A stretch of 64,000 nt of DNA. Source: Cercozoa sp. M6MM (Eukaryota > Endomyxa: Ascetosporea). Location: NCBI GenBank assembly GCA_040357565.1, contig JBDODJ010000020.1. One strand, given 5' to 3'. Both the position numbers and the translations under genes were made by a program. Below the pieces are notes generated by a model. That model had not been told where the DNA came from and searched no databases. It saw only the letters and a program-made list of their open reading frames with translations. This document shows, piece after piece, positions 14,344 through 25,039 of this stretch (position 1 is its first letter; every line of letters starts with the position of its first letter).

Positions 14344-15503
14344 CTACTCGAGTTTTTTCTGCAGTTTGGCCGGCTTGGACTTGCTGTCCTTGGGCTTGAA
14401 GTACAGGTCGTAGAAGAGCTTGGAGAACACGACGACGTAGTAGACGTACATGATGGCAGCGAACATGAGGATCGTCGAGTTGAACTCCGGGCACAGCATG
14501 TAGCGCTTGTACTGCACGAGGGGTACGCGTGGGTAGCACGGGGAAGGGGTTAAGGGGACAAAGGAGAAAGGTACGATGACGTAGGACATGGCAAACATCT
14601 GCGAAGTCTGCACGAAGGTGATGGACATGCGAATCGGCTTGGGGAAGCGCACGCCCATGGCACTCACGGCGTAGTACGTGTACATGATGCTGTGCACAAA
14701 GAGGTTGATGCAGGTGCCGTGCATGGCCACCGGGTCGGCCACGTAGCTCATATTCAGCAGGCCTTGTGCACACGTCAACACGTGGTGCGTCCAGTGCAGT
14801 GCAATGCTACCAGAGAGGGGGAGGTAAGGGGTAACGCAGGGGAGAGGGCGGGGTAAAACTACATCGGACGACGACGCAGTGCCAGGAAGACCGTGTCACC
14901 GAATTCCACGATTTTCGACACGTTGAACAGAAACATGGCCCAGCCGCGCGGATCGCTGCCAAGAGCGACGGCATCGTAGCACACGGCGTCGTAAGACTCG
15001 CCCCGGATTAGCCGGATCCACAGCGGCAGCAGCGACAGGAAAGCCAAAAACGAGCTGCGCAAAACGCCGCCTTAATGATCAAAAATCACTCAAGACCACA
15101 GAACCAGATCGTACAAACTCGCGAGGCCAAAGTTCCACAGCACAAGCAGCGTCTTCATGAGCAACGAGTCCTTGGGTCTCTTTTCTGTGAAATCAATCGT
15201 ACCAACCCAGACAAATACCAAAAAAAAAAGACACTGCTGGAGCAAAATGGCAAACCAATACCACCTGCGGGCGGCATCGGGAAGATCTTGCGCAGCGTGA
15301 AAATCACCGGACAGTACAGCGCCAGCAGGGTCCATACGAGCGTCTTGTTGTCCTGCAGGACATGCGTATCTAGTCGTGTTTTTCACAGGCATTAACAGTC
15401 AATTTACGGTCACAAAGGCCTTGGCATCACGGTCGAACTCGTAGTTCTCGGGCGCCATCAGCAGGCGACTCGCGCCGTGCGAAACTTGCTCCAACAGCTC
15501 CAT
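14344..15503 (-). CDS. ELO: ELO-family very-long-chain fatty acid elongase (3-ketoacyl-CoA synthase)
   Basis: ELO proteins are ER membrane enzymes that condense malonyl-CoA with an acyl-CoA. The first exon begins MELLEQVSHGASRLLMAPEN (ATG 15501-15503). Later exons give TLVWTLLALYCPVIFTLRK, KRPKDSLLMKTLLVLWNFGL, then SSFLAFLSLLPLWIRL with KIVEFGDTVFLALRRRPM (the family's D-T-x-F-x-x-L-R-[KR] block). The exon at about 14807-14572 carries the catalytic histidine box HWTHH and NLFVHSIMYTYYAVSAMG. The last exon has several aromatic-rich membrane segments and a Lys-rich tail KPKDSKSKPAKLQKKLE, resembling an ER retention signal, with TAG at 14344-14346. HWTHH is nearer the ELOVL3/6 type (HWYHH) than HVYHH, suggesting saturated or monounsaturated substrates; this is inference. 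One splice join near 15075 is not resolved. Confidence 0.9.
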
Positions 15504-16001
15504 TGTGTCCTGCCCTCAAAAAAGCAAGGTGATCGCTTGACATTGGATCGATAGGCGCGATTTGTGTGACTTGGCCTGGGCGCTTGTCAAGTTTGCCCCA
15601 CGCAAAGACCGAGTCACCGCCCAAGTCTGTACAGTGAGCATTACCTACTGAAGCGTGCGCGGCAAACAAGCTGCTGCGGCAAAAAACACGAGGCAGCTTC
15701 TTGTCAATCAGTGTTTTGTTAAAGGAGCGTCATGGTTGTCAAAGCGGCCTTAAATGAACCTTTTCAGAGCTAAGCACGATGTGGTACCACAGCAGTGCCA
15801 GTGCTTTTAGCGATCGTCTTTTACGAGAGAACTGAAGCTTGTAACCAACTGGGGGGTGGCGATCACTTATCAATCGGTATGGCAGTTCCGGCTGTCGGTG
15901 CTGCCACGTCCCGATCGCGGCAATTCACCCGAGGAGCTGAAGCATTTGCTGCTACAGTACTAGTTGAAACACTCAAGTCCCATCGATATCCGCGCGGCTG
16001 G
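15504..16001. other. Intergenic region between ELO and the RGS gene
   Basis: Upstream of ELO and downstream of the RGS gene. I find no convincing coding exon. It should contain the ELO promoter but I recognise no element. One CCGCGCGG palindrome lies at 15990-15997. Confidence 0.4.
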
Positions 16002-18960
16002 TCAGTGCATCGATAGGTACGAATTAGAGCGGGAGACTGGCGCACTGCGGCCGCTCTTGTGCCGCCGGCAGGCCTCTTTCTCGGCGTCGCTGAGAGCGAT
16101 CTCGCTGGCCAGCGCGTCGAACTGCGACGAGCGTAAGAAGGACATCCACTGCGCACGAAAGTTGAGTGGACTCGAAACTTGAGTTGAGTTGCTTTTCTAC
16201 CTGATCGGACTGCAGAAGCCGCAAGATCTCGCGATGCGCCTCGTCAAAGAGAGCCGAGGTGACACCTTGCGCGTCGAGAGCGCACGTGACAGTGCCTTTG
16301 GCGAGCTCTTGCGCACGGCGAGCATGCCCAGCTCGCGTCTGCTCGATCACCTCGGCGATCGCATCGAGCACGGCCGAGGAGAGATTCACGCGTCTCGCCG
16401 CCTTGGGCGCCACGTAGCGACGGAAGATCCGCGTGGCTGCGCGACTGCGTTTTTCCCGGGTCACACATGAGAAACGCTGACAGAAACGGCACAGTGAAAT
16501 ACCGCAACGCAGTGCCGTCGGATTCGTCGAGTGTTTTGAACTCGGCGACACTGCTCAAAAAGAAGATGAAAAAACACACAATTTCTTTTGCAAGAGAACG
16601 CCAAGAGAGTCAAAACTCACTCGAGCACGAAATCGAGGTTCTCGCGCGCTGCGCGCGTCTCCAGAAACTCGCCGAAATGTCGCTGCAGTCGCTTGTTCAT
16701 CTGCTGGCCAGGTTGAACGGCACTTTCGAAGGCACTGCGGAGACAAGGCAAGTTTCGAAATGCGTTGAATGAGAGACACGTCGATTTAAGAACTTACAGA
16801 GCAGCGAGAATGTTGTCAGAAGCAGAAGCGAATTCGAGTCCGAACGCATCGATCTCGGCCACAGAAAGCGCGTTGACCGTGGCGACTGGCGGGATGCCTT
16901 GCACCACTGCACAAAGATACACACACGACATTGAACGAAACAAACTCAGACACCTATAGGGCACGACCGGGTACCGCGGAGGCCAGCAGCATCTGGTTCA
17001 ACCTCTCGAATGCCGAACTTTGCCATGTCGTCAAAGAAGTCGTCGTGCGCTAACTCACACATCGAAAATACACCGACACAATAACAGCAACAACAACTGA
17101 AAGTGCAAAATTACTCGGAGTGTTCAACTGCTCAGCAGAAGACGAAACCGCTTCGGCAGCTCTGCACAGTTTCTCCATTACGTTATTTCCTTCGTTTGCA
17201 AAAAACAGAAATACGCGCGCAAATTGTCGCGGAAGGTGCGCAGCGATTTCGCAAAGTTGCGCATGCGTGTATCTTCCGCCTGCTTGATTTCCTGCTCGAA
17301 AAACCAGTTCCAACATTCATTAAATAATCAAAGCAAAGTGATACCGTGATCAAGTTTGGCAGCGCAGTCAGGTGCAAATGAGCAATGGCGCCATTCGCCT
17401 CATCGATCGCTCTGTCATTGGCTATGCGCAAAATACACCTATGAAGGTTTACGAGGGGAATACAGAGACGTAGACTTACCCAAAGCAACATTGCGTGCAC
17501 GCAAACGAATCTGTTCGCACTGGTGCACGGTGCGCGCAGTCTCTTGCCGCGTCGAGCGCACCGAAGTGTTGCCGCTGCTGTTGCTGCTGTTGGAGCGCCG
17601 CATCAGCAAGCTGCGCAAGCGTGCGTTTGCAAAAGCTGCTACGGCAGGTGTTGTGCCGCCAGTCTCGACTGCATCGCTACAGACCACTCGTTTCTCCTTT
17701 TCCTATGCGACAAAATACACTTGCTTTCGTGAAAGTTTGCGATTCAAAAATCTGAACTGAAACTGTACAATTGCAGCTCGGCACTGTTCTACTGCTTTGA
17801 GTAGTTTCTGCGACGATTTTTGAGCTTCCAGACGTCGCTTTTCGGAAACAGCAGCAGCGGTGAGTTGCGAACACTGAGTCAGCGCGTGCGCCACTTTAGC
17901 ACGCAAGCGCGGCAACGATCGCTGGCCTTCTGACAGTGAGCCCTGCAGCAACTGCAAAAAAATTGAAAGACGCGAAAACCTCCAAAAGTGTAAAAGGAGA
18001 AAAGGGCAAAAGGTACAGTCGTGCAGTCCGAACCGGCGATACTCTTTGCTGAGCGCTCCATTGCACTCGCAATTGCGCGCGTCTGAATTTTGCATTTATT
18101 TCGACATACGCGCGGAAGGAAATGAAACTTTACCTGGCGGATCATTAACGTGATGGATTTGAATGCATTTGTTTCGCGGTACTCACGCGATAGGTTTCTG
18201 CAAAATCAAGAAAAAGATATTTCAGGACACACTAAACAGTCGAGGGATCGGACGTACGAATCCGACTGAAGTCTGACGCCGTAGTGGACACATGTCGCGT
18301 CCAGTTCTTTGGCGAACTGTTCTTGAAGTGCAGCAACTTTCGCAGTGAAATTGGCTGCTCGTTTCATTGTATACATTGTTTCCTCCTGTGGCAGGAACAA
18401 CACAACACACTTGCACTGATTGTCGTATTTTCAATGTTGACTGAGTTGAGCGAAATATTACCACCCGGCGCAACGCGGCCGACATGTCAGTGCCAACTGA
18501 AGGCACCTTGGCGAACTCTGCCTGCGACAGTCCACGCTGCATCTTTCGCTCGCCTACTTTTGTGTTGAAAGCACTGAGAAACGAAAACGACGCGAAAATG
18601 TGATTGGAAAGCACACAATGTACCCAGGAAGCGATCAGGACTTTAAGCCTACAGCAGCACAGAAAACAGCAATAGAAGCACACTCTAGTGCAAGAGAAGT
18701 GGCGGAAATTATCGACAAGCCCAAAAGGCATTTCGTTGATTTTCGCGTGCCGAAGTGCGAGTTTTGCCACCCAGGCACTGGAGCAATTTGGCGGCATTCT
18801 TGCCAAACTGCAACTGACAGTACTTGAACTGCTTCATCAGTGTGCTCATACAGCATGGCGGGCACATCAAATCACGATCGATCACCGCTGTAAATTCGGT
18901 AAATTCGTCGAGACAACCAACACGGTAAATTCGTCGAGACAACCAACACCTCATTCTCCA
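16002..18960 (-). CDS. RGS-domain protein with a long helical N-terminus
   Basis: RGS domains speed GTP hydrolysis by G-alpha subunits. The domain spans several exons: NKRLQRHFGEFLETRAARENLDFVLE (about 16700-16621; the ENL-x-F block is diagnostic), VAEFKTLDESDG, then ATRIFRRYV and RRVNLSSAVLDAI, then LFDEAHREILRLLQSDQ (about 16250-16200), and after the last intron WMSFLRSSQFDALASEI and a Ser/Arg tail ending SNSYLSMH and TGA (16002-16004). Upstream exons are helical: EIKQAEDTRMRNFAKSLRTF, VSEKRRLEAQKSSQKLLKAV, LQEQFAKELDATCVHYGV and MKQFKYCQLQFGKNAAKLL. Their spacing resembles a BAR or F-BAR membrane-curving domain, but that is inference. The start is uncertain, somewhere near 18860-18960. Confidence 0.7.
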
Positions 18961-19008
18961 AGACTAATGCTCCGATACTTAGTTGGTGTTGGTTGTCTCG
19001 TGTTGGAC
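18890..19008. repeat. Direct and inverted copies of a 25-base unit
   Basis: GTAAATTCGTCGAGACAACC with AACAC following occurs twice in tandem at about 18898-18948. An inverted partial copy (TTGGTGTTGGTTGTCTCGTG) lies at about 18983-19003. Together they could form a stem of about 18 bases. It lies at or just upstream of the RGS gene's 5' end. Confidence 0.75.
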
Positions 19009-19365
19009 GAACAGGGGGTGCAGACTGCCGGGACCGTGGTCGGAGTACTTGGACAGGAGGAGACTGCACGACCGCTTCGGAATCAGAACTGTTCTCGTAT
19101 CGACCGTTGCGTCGGTTTGATTGATGCTAAACAGCTGAACTAAATGTCGGAAGCCTAGTCAAAAGCAAGCCCAGTCCGGTCATTAGGGCGGAGATTCGAT
19201 TCTGAAGCCGGCGACCGACAGTCCGCGGGGAGGGTTTAAATTACAAAAGTAAAAGGGCAGTCCGACCGGACTGACGTGAGTCCAGTACGGTACGGTAACT
19301 TTGAGCTGCCCAGTGCAGGCGCAGTGAACCCATTATGTGTGCGCATGTGTGTGGTCTAGTGTGCC
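18961..19365. other. Upstream region of the RGS gene; no clear gene
   Basis: A minus-strand frame here (SVVQSPPVQVLRPRSRQSAP and neighbours) could be a further 5' exon of the RGS gene, but no splice chain convinced me. Otherwise I see nothing. Confidence 0.35.
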
Positions 19366-21175
19366 CTAGTCGTCGCCAGGCTGACGACGCTTCTTGGCGG
19401 TCTTGAACTTGTGGAACGTGCGCTCCTCCAGATCCTGTGGGGGGGGGGAGGGGTATGTAGATGTGGAGAGAGAGCAAAAGTGGAATGAGGGGCAGGTACC
19501 TGTCGCTGCATGTGCACTTGGCCGACTTTGCCACGCAGCTCGTCGAACGAGACGTTTTTGACCTTTTTCTGCTTGAGCTGCTTGGGCACACGACGCGCCG
19601 CGCGCTGCATCTCCTCTGTCATACATCAAAATATACAATGTCCAGTTATACATGTATAGGGGTCAATGGTACCGTCGGCACGATGCACGCGTCTCAGCGA
19701 CAGGTCCATGCGGGGCTGCCATATATATATATATATATATACATATACAGATATATAAATATACATATATAACAAATAAATAAATAAATGAATATAATAA
19801 AGTACATAGATATAAATATATGAGTACGCCAATCTCCTCGAGTGCCACGGCAGGACCACTGGCGCCGTCCTCCTTCGTGTTGTACACCACGGCGTAGTGC
19901 CGCAGCAGCAGCTAAGTGGAGGGGGGGGGGGTAAAGAGGGGGGTAAAGAGGATGCACTCGATTACCTTCTTGCCCGGCAGTGCAGTGCAGACAACGACTC
20001 GCGTGACACCGGCCACGTTGATCTTGTCGACCTCAGCACCTGGGTCGAGGGGGGGGGGGTAAAGGGGGTAAAGGGGGTAAAGGTTAAATGCACCTCGCAA
20101 TAGATCAAGCATCAGCGAGCGCAGGGCGCGCATGTGCTCGTTGGTCTCAAAGTCACCTGAAGGGGGGACAACAGGGTAAATAGGGGTAAATAGGGAGTAA
20201 GAGAGAAGTAAATACTAAGGGGGTTAAAGGGAGTGGAGTGAACTACCCTGGAACAGCACGGCCGGCTTGGAACCAACATGCGCCACGGCGTTTCGCGATG
20301 CGCCCAGCGATTGCGCCTGGGGGGGGGTATAAGGTATAAGGTAAGGGAGAAGGGTATAAGGGACAAGGTAAAATGGGAGGAGTAAAGGTAAAGAGAAGGT
20401 ACAGAGCGGAAAGTGTCGGGATCGATCAGCAGCTCAAACATGTCGAGCACTTGGAAGTCGAACATGCGACCTACATAGGGGGGGGTAAAGAAGGGGGGTA
20501 AAAAGAAGGTTAAATTGGGGGTAAACATACCCAAAGTCAACGCGTGCGGACGCTTCTTCGCATGTGCACCGAGGCTACACAGAATACACACTTAATCATC
20601 GCCATCGCAGACTTAAACACAAAAAAGATATACCAAAAGAGCGACGCATCGTGCTTTCGGCACATGCTTTCCAACCTGGCCTGTCCTTCCGACTCAAACG
20701 GCCGCACGTCGTTTCGACGCTGCAGCAGCATCTACACAGGAGGGTTAACAGGGTACAACAGCGTCAAGGGGGATTAACATCAATGTACGGCATCTGGCTT
20801 CTTGAGCATGAACATGTCCTTCACCGCACTGAGTGATTTGACAGCCACACGTTAGTACAAACTACAGAATCGAACCAGAAAAGCACAAGAGAGAGCACTT
20901 TTGCACAATGTCCGAGGTCTTGTGTCCCTTTAACACGAGCGCGCGTTTCGTGTTCTCTTTCGTCTGCAGCAAAAACCAAAAATCATGATTACAGGCGATC
21001 AGGCCCACATTGAGTTTTACCAAAGGCGCACGCTGTTTGAGCGCACGCTTGGCGCGCCGGTTGGTTGCCTTGCTGCGCTCACACAAAAGTAGGTCAGATC
21101 ACACAGGGAAATAATAAAAAAAACACTGTAACGAGCATAGAGCGAGGAAATAGTGACTTACGACACGCGTTCCAT
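19366..21175 (-). CDS. RPF2: RPF2, Brix-domain 60S ribosome biogenesis factor
   Basis: RPF2 with RRS1 brings the 5S RNP into the pre-60S particle in the nucleolus. About ten exons read in family order: MERVS joined to KATNRRAKRALKQRAPL, ENTKRALVLKGHKTSDIV, LSAVKDMFMLKKPDA, MLLQRRNDVRPFESE, CRKHDASLF with SLGAHAKKRPHALTLG, RMFDFQVLDMFELLIDP, AQSLGASRNAVAHVGSKPAV, GDFETNEHMRALRSLMLDLL, INVAGVTRVVVCTALPGKKV, LLRHYAVVYNTKED, RMDLSLRRVHRADGTI, and the tail EEMQRAARRVPKQLKQKKVK with VSFDELRGKVGQVHMQRQDL, ending KKRRQPGDD and TAG at 19366. These match the RPF2 signatures KKRPHNLVLGR-like and FGRIHMQKQDL-like. Introns are short and C-rich on the sense strand. Confidence 0.93.
19720..19815. repeat. 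(AT)n and AATA-rich intron of RPF2
   Basis: AT units followed by AAAT/AATA units lie within one RPF2 intron, between the exons coding EEIGV and RMDLSLRR. Confidence 0.85.
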
Positions 21176-21329
21176 TAAAGTAACCAATCGCTGGTACGGT
21201 CGCCACCCAAATTGCGCGTTGTCAGTCGATTTCGGCGCACGGCTCTCTGGGCTCAGAGAGCCGATAATTTTCTGCTAATTATTGTTGCTTTCTTGACCAG
21301 CGAGTGTGCGTGGGCTGCGCCTTGTTACA

Positions 21330-21896
21330 ATGGCAGGTGTTTTCGAGGAGCATGCGCGGTTTCCGGGCGAGCGGGTACGCCAGAATAACAAATAATCAAC
21401 AAGCTGTTGTTTAGATGAGTATTGGTGCAGGTGATTCCGAACACGTCGTTGCCGGTAGATGCGCTGGCACTGGACGAGCGACTGCGCGCTGTTCTCAAGA
21501 ACGACATGGGTATCCGCGAGTTCTTCCCGACCCAGGTATATCTTGATCGACATATATATATATATATATATATATTTATAATGTAATGGGTAGGCAAGAG
21601 TGGTCCCTGCAGTTCTCGCGGCGCACTGGTCGCAGCGAGACGTCTGTGTCTGCGGTACTCTCTTTTGTGGATCTGTGTGACCGTTTGTGTGTGACCTGTA
21701 TCATAGCCCCGACTGGTGCCGGCAAGACACTGGGTATTATAACTATATTTTGATTCAGATATGTATATATATCTGTATATATATATGTATATAATCTATG
21801 GACGAATTAATGTAGGTTACGCACTTCCTGTGTGTCAACTTTTGAGTGACTCGGCGACACGTCGACTGCGGGCCCTCATTCTGGGTAGGGTTATCC

Positions 21897-21935
<39 letters not shown>

Positions 21936-23196
21936 GTCGGTATATATATATATATATATGCGCACACACATTAATATACGTTATAGTGCCGACAAAGGAC
22001 CTCGTGGCACAGGTTACTGAAGTCGTCAAACCTCTGGCCAAACCGCTGGGACTGCGGTACCAATGTTACCCCCCCCGCCGGGGGGGGGCACGCCTTCCCC
22101 CCCCCCCCCCGAGCAGTGTAGGCTCAGCGACGGGCTCGCAGAGTTTCCTCGCCGAGCAACAACGCATTGTTGGTGACGTAGCAGCGTGTACTGTTCATTT
22201 TACCCTCCCTCTACCCTTTCCTTTATCTTCCTTCTCTTTATCCCCTTCCCTTCGCCCTTTTTTATCCCTTACTGGCAGCACAAGGCGGCGCCTCCAAGGT
22301 CGACATCTTGGTGGCCACACCGGGCCGACTTATGGACCATCTGCACTCGACCCCGGGTATCATTCCATCATATATATATACATCATATATATACATATGT
22401 ATGTATATATGCGTGTATATGCATGTATACATGTATATGTATGTATATGTAGGTTTCACACTGCAGCACCTGCGCATTCTCGTCGTTGATGAGGTTTGTT
22501 ACCCCGTGGCTCTTTACCCTCCCGCCTTTACCTCTATGTGTATCTGGACAGGCCGATAGACTGCTGCAGCAGAGATTTCAGGATTTCACGTTTGAGCTGC
22601 GACGGCATTTGCAGACGCAGCGACGTCCCTCTTTTGAGGTGTGTATATATTAATGTACGCATGTTTTATGTCTGTATCCATGTATATCTGTATTCACGTA
22701 TGTAGTAAATGTTGGTACTGTTGTTGGTAGGGCGATACGTTGGACGCCGTGCGAAACTACCGACTCGGTGCTTCAGCACGCAAGGTAACTGTATTTACAC
22801 CTTTGCACTTCCTCCCTAACCCCTTTAACCCCCTCTTTAACAGACAGAAAATGCGCCGTTTCACACGCTTTTGTTTTCGGCTACACTGACACGTGCGCTT
22901 CCTTAAGGTCACCATAGTGGGAGTATAGAGGGGAGGAAGCGTGTGTTTGTGCTGCACAGGCGACCCGGCGATGTTGTCGCAGCTGCGACTGACGAATCCG
23001 CTGTTTTTCTCGTTCGGCGGAGGCGCCGACTTTGCGCTGCCTCCTGGACTGAAGGTAGTGAGTGTTGTGTTTTTTCCTCCTACTGTTTGTTTCGAGTCTC
23101 CCTTCCTTTTTTGTAGGCGGTGGAGGTCAGAGTATCTGCCGCTCAGAAGGCGCTCTACCTGGTCAGCTTTCTGCGCGTCATGTCGACCTCCAAGGT

Positions 23197-23261
<65 letters not shown>

Positions 23262-24066
23262 GTATATATATTATATATATACAGTATATTAGTATTATAT
23301 CTTTTGATGCATAGGTTCTGGTATTTTGCTCCAACAACGAGAACGCGCACCGTTTGTCGCTGCTTCTGTCGGCCTTCTCGGCTGGTAGATCTGTTCTGTT
23401 GGGGAAGGGGTAAAAGGTAGGCTGACTCACCAGCAAAGTAGAGGGAGTGGCACTGCCGCCAGTGATGGAGTTCTCGGGCCAGGTCACTGCGGCACAGCGA
23501 CGCGCCGCTCTCGATCGATTCGCCAGCGATGGCGGCGTCCTTGTGGTGCCTTACCCCCTCCCTCCCATTACTCCTGTTTACCCCCCCCCCCAGGCCAGTG
23601 ACGCTGCCGGTCGCGGTCTCGATGTTCCTTCGCTCGACGTCGTCGTCAACTACGACGCACCGCGGACTCCGTAGAACTTTCTTTTTTGTGGCTATAGGTT
23701 AGATCTGTACTTTGTGTCTGTCCGTTTGTACAGCGAGATCTTTGTGCATCGTGCTGGTCGTACTGCCCGTGCAGGCAACAAGGGCACTGTCTACACCTTT
23801 GGCGATGTACACCTTCTCTCTTTGAGTAGCCAAGCTTGCTCTTGATTTAGTACTGTTTGTGTGTGTGTGTGTGGCAGGCGCGACAACTCGCGAAAGTGTC
23901 GCGCTTTTCCGAACAAATCGCGAACTTCAAAATTCGATCGTACTTTGTTTTTTGTTTTTGTTAGTTTTAAAAGTCTGTATTCTGACTATTTTTTTCACAG
24001 TGACAAGCAATTGTCGAAACAGCTCGCCGAATTGTCACAGGTACCCTTGATCACTCTGTCTCTCGA

Positions 24067-24104
<38 letters not shown>

Positions 24105-24255
24105 GTATATATCCTGTTGACAAACGGGTGTCTTGCAGGAATCGCAAGACGCACTCGGCCGCGCTCTGGAGCGAGCGAGCCGTGACGTTGCGGCTCCACC
24201 GCCAACGAAAAAGCGGAAAACTGCGACTGGCAATGACTCCAACAACTCAAACTGA
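21330..24255 (+). CDS. DDX51: DEAD-box RNA helicase of the DDX51/Dbp6 type
   Basis: Dbp6/DDX51 helps early 60S assembly in the nucleolus. The protein starts MAGVFEEHARFPGERV (ATG 21330). The Q-motif region is IREFFPTQ then VVPAVLAAHWSQRDVCV. Motif I is APTGAGKTL (spliced near 21712), motif Ia is LVPTKDLVAQ, then VGSATGSQSF, motif Ib VATPGRLMDHL, motif II DEADRLL (spliced between 22493 and 22552), motif III FSATLTRDP, then VLVFCSNNENAHRLSLLL, motif V ASDAAGRGLDVP and motif VI HRAGRTARAG. The C-terminus is helical, ending PPTKKRKTATGNDSNNSN and TGA. The long insert LQQRFQDFTFELRRHLQTQ after DEAD and the wording VLVPTKDL and VGSATG fit DDX51 better than other DEAD families. Introns hold AT tracts, C-rich TTTACCC tracts and a GC hairpin (22066). 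Confidence 0.92.
21899..21959. repeat. (AT)n intron of the helicase
   Basis: Nearly pure AT repeats with a short TTTGTGTCGG break, in the intron between the exons ending RALIL and starting VPTKDL. Similar tracts lie at 21551-21576, 22369-22450, 23214-23283 and 24068-24110 in other helicase introns. Confidence 0.9.
22066..22109. repeat. GC hairpin (C-run, G-run, C-run) in a helicase intron
   Basis: Eight Cs, then GCC, nine Gs, CACGCCTT and fourteen Cs. The G-run can pair with either C-run. It occupies most of a short intron that ends in GAGCAG. Confidence 0.75.
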
Positions 24256-25039
24256 TCACGCACTGCTATGCGCACGGCAGTATTCGTTTGATTGCAAAGA
24301 CTTGGAACTCCAGTCGTCCGGGACACTGCGCACGCAAAGAAGCTGCCGTTTGTTGAGGAACTTTAAAGGCGAAGGGCAGAGAAACTACATGGCAGTTAGT
24401 TTCTTGGTCGGGTCAGGTCGGGTACTGTAGACTGCCTGAACTCCAGTACTAATTAACGTATTTGTAGCTTCCGTTCTTTCCTTTCTCTAGAACTCCTACG
24501 ATTATAGGACTACTACTATTATGTTCATGCCCGGTATTTTCCTACTCAGGAAGTCCTTAAGCGACAGACGTGCTCGGACGGTGAGACATGCTCGCTTGTC
24601 AGGGACTGGGGAGGGAAGAAGGGCAAGGCAGGCAGGGAAGACAACTCTTAGGCAGCATGTTCGCAGGCACCGTTGGACAGACAGCGTCCGGTGGGACCGC
24701 AGTGACTTTGCATACTGCAACACATGCATCAATTATTACTGTAGAGTCGAACTGATTAGAGTCTACAGTGTGTGTACCTGCAGACACAGTGACCCGTGAT
24801 GCCACAGCCGTCGTAGGACTGTACAATCACAGTCGAGTATTGTTATACTATCTATTGGAGTAGGTTTCACTAACTTATATATATCTATGTATATTATAAA
24901 ACTGATAAACAAACAAATAACTGTATTTTTGCATACATACGAATATACTATACATCATTCTAGGTCGGACAGTGCAGTAGACATGTACACACAGTACATA
25001 GTATGTGTACGTATGGACAGGTACTACTAGTAAGTGTAC
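24256..25039. other. Intergenic region between the helicase and the lactone oxidase; no clear gene
   Basis: The two genes converge here. The last exon of the oxidase may lie in this stretch, because the last exon I can place ends at a GTAC donor at about 25040. I see no other coding signal. Confidence 0.4.
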
